This document shows positions 63,191-64,000 of a stretch of 64,000 nt of DNA, piece after piece. A model generated the notes under the pieces. It had not been told where the DNA came from, did not search any database, and saw nothing but the letters and a program-made list of their open reading frames with translations. This DNA comes from Alkalihalophilus pseudofirmus OF4 (GTDB lineage: Bacteria; Bacillota; Bacilli; Bacillales; Bacillaceae_D), in contig NC_013791.2 of assembly GCF_000005825.2 (NCBI RefSeq), positions 434,001 to 498,000 of the forward strand. The letters run 5' to 3'. How positions within the stretch are numbered: the first letter of the stretch is position 1; each line of letters starts with the position of its first letter. Position numbers and translations under genes: made by a program.

Positions 63191-64000
63191 GTTTGCCTGA
63201 ATCTTGCCAGAGGCGGTCTTTCGGTTACCAACCATAATTCCTAGAAAAATAATGATGACACCGAGCCATTGAAAAATGGAAACCGCTTCGCCAAGTACGA
63301 AATAGGACATTATAACAGCGACAGGCAGTTCAGCCGACGTCAAAATTGTCCCCAGACCGGAGCCGACATGCGGCATGCCAACAGAAAATAATAATGGCGG
63401 CAGGGCGACTCCAAATAAACCTAACATTAATCCATAGAACACAATGTCACTTGATAACGGTGTGTGAAGAACGACCATCGGCGGAAAAATAAAGAGAACT
63501 AAAATGAAGCTTCCTGTAGCAAATAGTGTACTGCGCTGAATAGCAGGAAGATGTGTGCCTGCTGAACTGCTTAAGTACACAAATAAAGAAAAGGTGATGG
63601 ATGAAAGAAATCCCCAAAAGGCTCCGATCCAAGTAAAAGATGAGCCTCCGTTTGTCCCAATCCCAGCTGCAAGAAAAGATCCAGCTAACAAGACAGCAAT
63701 TGAAACCAGCTTTACTTTGCTCGGACGCTTCTTTTGTAAGAGCCATTCAAGTAAGGACCCTACCCAGACAAATTGAAAAAGAAAAATGATAGCAAGGGAA
63801 GCATCCAGTGTTTCTAGAGCTTGATAATAAAATAAGCCTGTTAAAGCCATTGGTATACCTGCTGCAAACATTGTCAAAATGGATGTAATAGGCAGTTTAA
63901 CTTTTGGAGAAAAGAGGAAAATACCCCAAAGGAAAACAATGCCGAAAGTAAATTGACTTAGTGTCACAATACTAAGGGTGTATCCTGCACCATATGCCAG
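63173..64000 (-). CDS. EamA/DMT-family transporter, N-terminal part outside the window
   Basis: At least 275 aa, open to the right edge of the window (the frame continues LAYGAGYTLSIVTLSQFTFG beyond the internal GTG at 63967). About eight visible helices, two EamA repeats: MALTGLFYYQALETLDASLAIIFLFQFVWVG and FYGLMLGLFGVALPPLLFSVGMPHVGSG, LGEAVSIFQWLGVIIIFLGIM. Drug/metabolite exporter class; substrate unknown. Convergent with glpP. Confidence 0.88.
   Translation of the reverse strand: MAYGAGYTLSIVTLSQFTFGIVFLWGIFLFSPKVKLPITSILTMFAAGIPMALTGLFYYQALETLDASLAIIFLFQFVWVGSLLEWLLQKKRPSKVKLVSIAVLLAGSFLAAGIGTNGGSSFTWIGAFWGFLSSITFSLFVYLSSSAGTHLPAIQRSTLFATGSFILVLFIFPPMVVLHTPLSSDIVFYGLMLGLFGVALPPLLFSVGMPHVGSGLGTILTSAELPVAVIMSYFVLGEAVSIFQWLGVIIIFLGIMVGNRKTASGKIQANEKAAS

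Overview
The window reads as a chromosomal segment of a low-to-moderate GC, endospore-forming Bacillaceae bacterium, probably one of the alkaliphile-type genera. The evidence is strong AGGAGG-type ribosome binding sites with many TTG and GTG starts, the closest recognisable families (DesR, KipI/KipA/KipR, GlpP, YfiB/YfiC-like ABC exporter, KinB-like kinase, YqgT-like peptidase), an LXG toxin of the Gram-positive type VII secretion pathway, and GC-rich interspersed repeats carrying the GCTTTCCGCGG core typical of such genomes. No rRNA, tRNA, CRISPR or prophage was seen.

Layout. 1-5 kb: the 3' end of a DesR-like regulator, a spore-surface-like hypothetical protein, a decayed acyl-CoA ligase, a cytoplasmic sulfatase, and a DUF2243/CtaG membrane pair. 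5-11.3 kb: an OmpR/HisKA two-component system, an intact IS4-family element with a 9-bp target duplication, and an MMPL exporter with a small membrane partner. The same 11-bp-phased TTCAT repeat precedes both the regulator operon and the site where the IS landed, so the IS seems to have separated the exporter from its native promoter. 11.3-15 kb: a three-gene pseudopilin operon, a TraB-family protein and a mini zinc ribbon. 15-20 kb: a 49-aa membrane protein, a sodium:solute symporter and an unknown 161-aa protein, flanked by related repeats; then an orphan TRAP solute-binding lipoprotein and an old-yellow-enzyme gene broken by one in-frame TGA.

20-35 kb: a two-P-loop ATPase, an unknown gene plus lysophospholipase-like hydrolase, the 5-oxoprolinase cluster (pxpB-pxpC, kipR, Nramp-like transporter, pxpA), an acetyltransferase, an LXG toxin with glycine-zipper C-terminus plus a putative membrane immunity protein, an unknown 26-residue peptide gene and glutaminase. 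This block is bracketed by two inverted copies of a composite repeat (about 21.4 and 35.0 kb). 35.9-45.6 kb: a sigma-54 activator, a textbook -24/-12 promoter, a YjiH membrane protein, class III aminotransferase, soluble chemotaxis transducer, N-carbamoyl amino acid hydrolase, DUF3311 protein, second sodium:solute symporter and M20 deacylase. I infer an island for uptake and deacylation or decarbamoylation of a modified amino acid.

45.6-64 kb: kynurenine pathway kynU-kynB-kynA with an NSS transporter (probably tryptophan), divergent from a TetR regulator with a double operator over the kyn -35; a LysM/M14 endopeptidase; a heterodimeric ABC exporter with one degenerate ATP site; a KinB-like kinase; aldehyde dehydrogenase with DUF779 protein and an upstream cre-like site; an RsuA/RluF pseudouridine synthase; and the glycerol regulon glpF-glpK-glpP, in which two leader terminators look like GlpP antitermination targets. 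An EamA transporter runs off the right edge.
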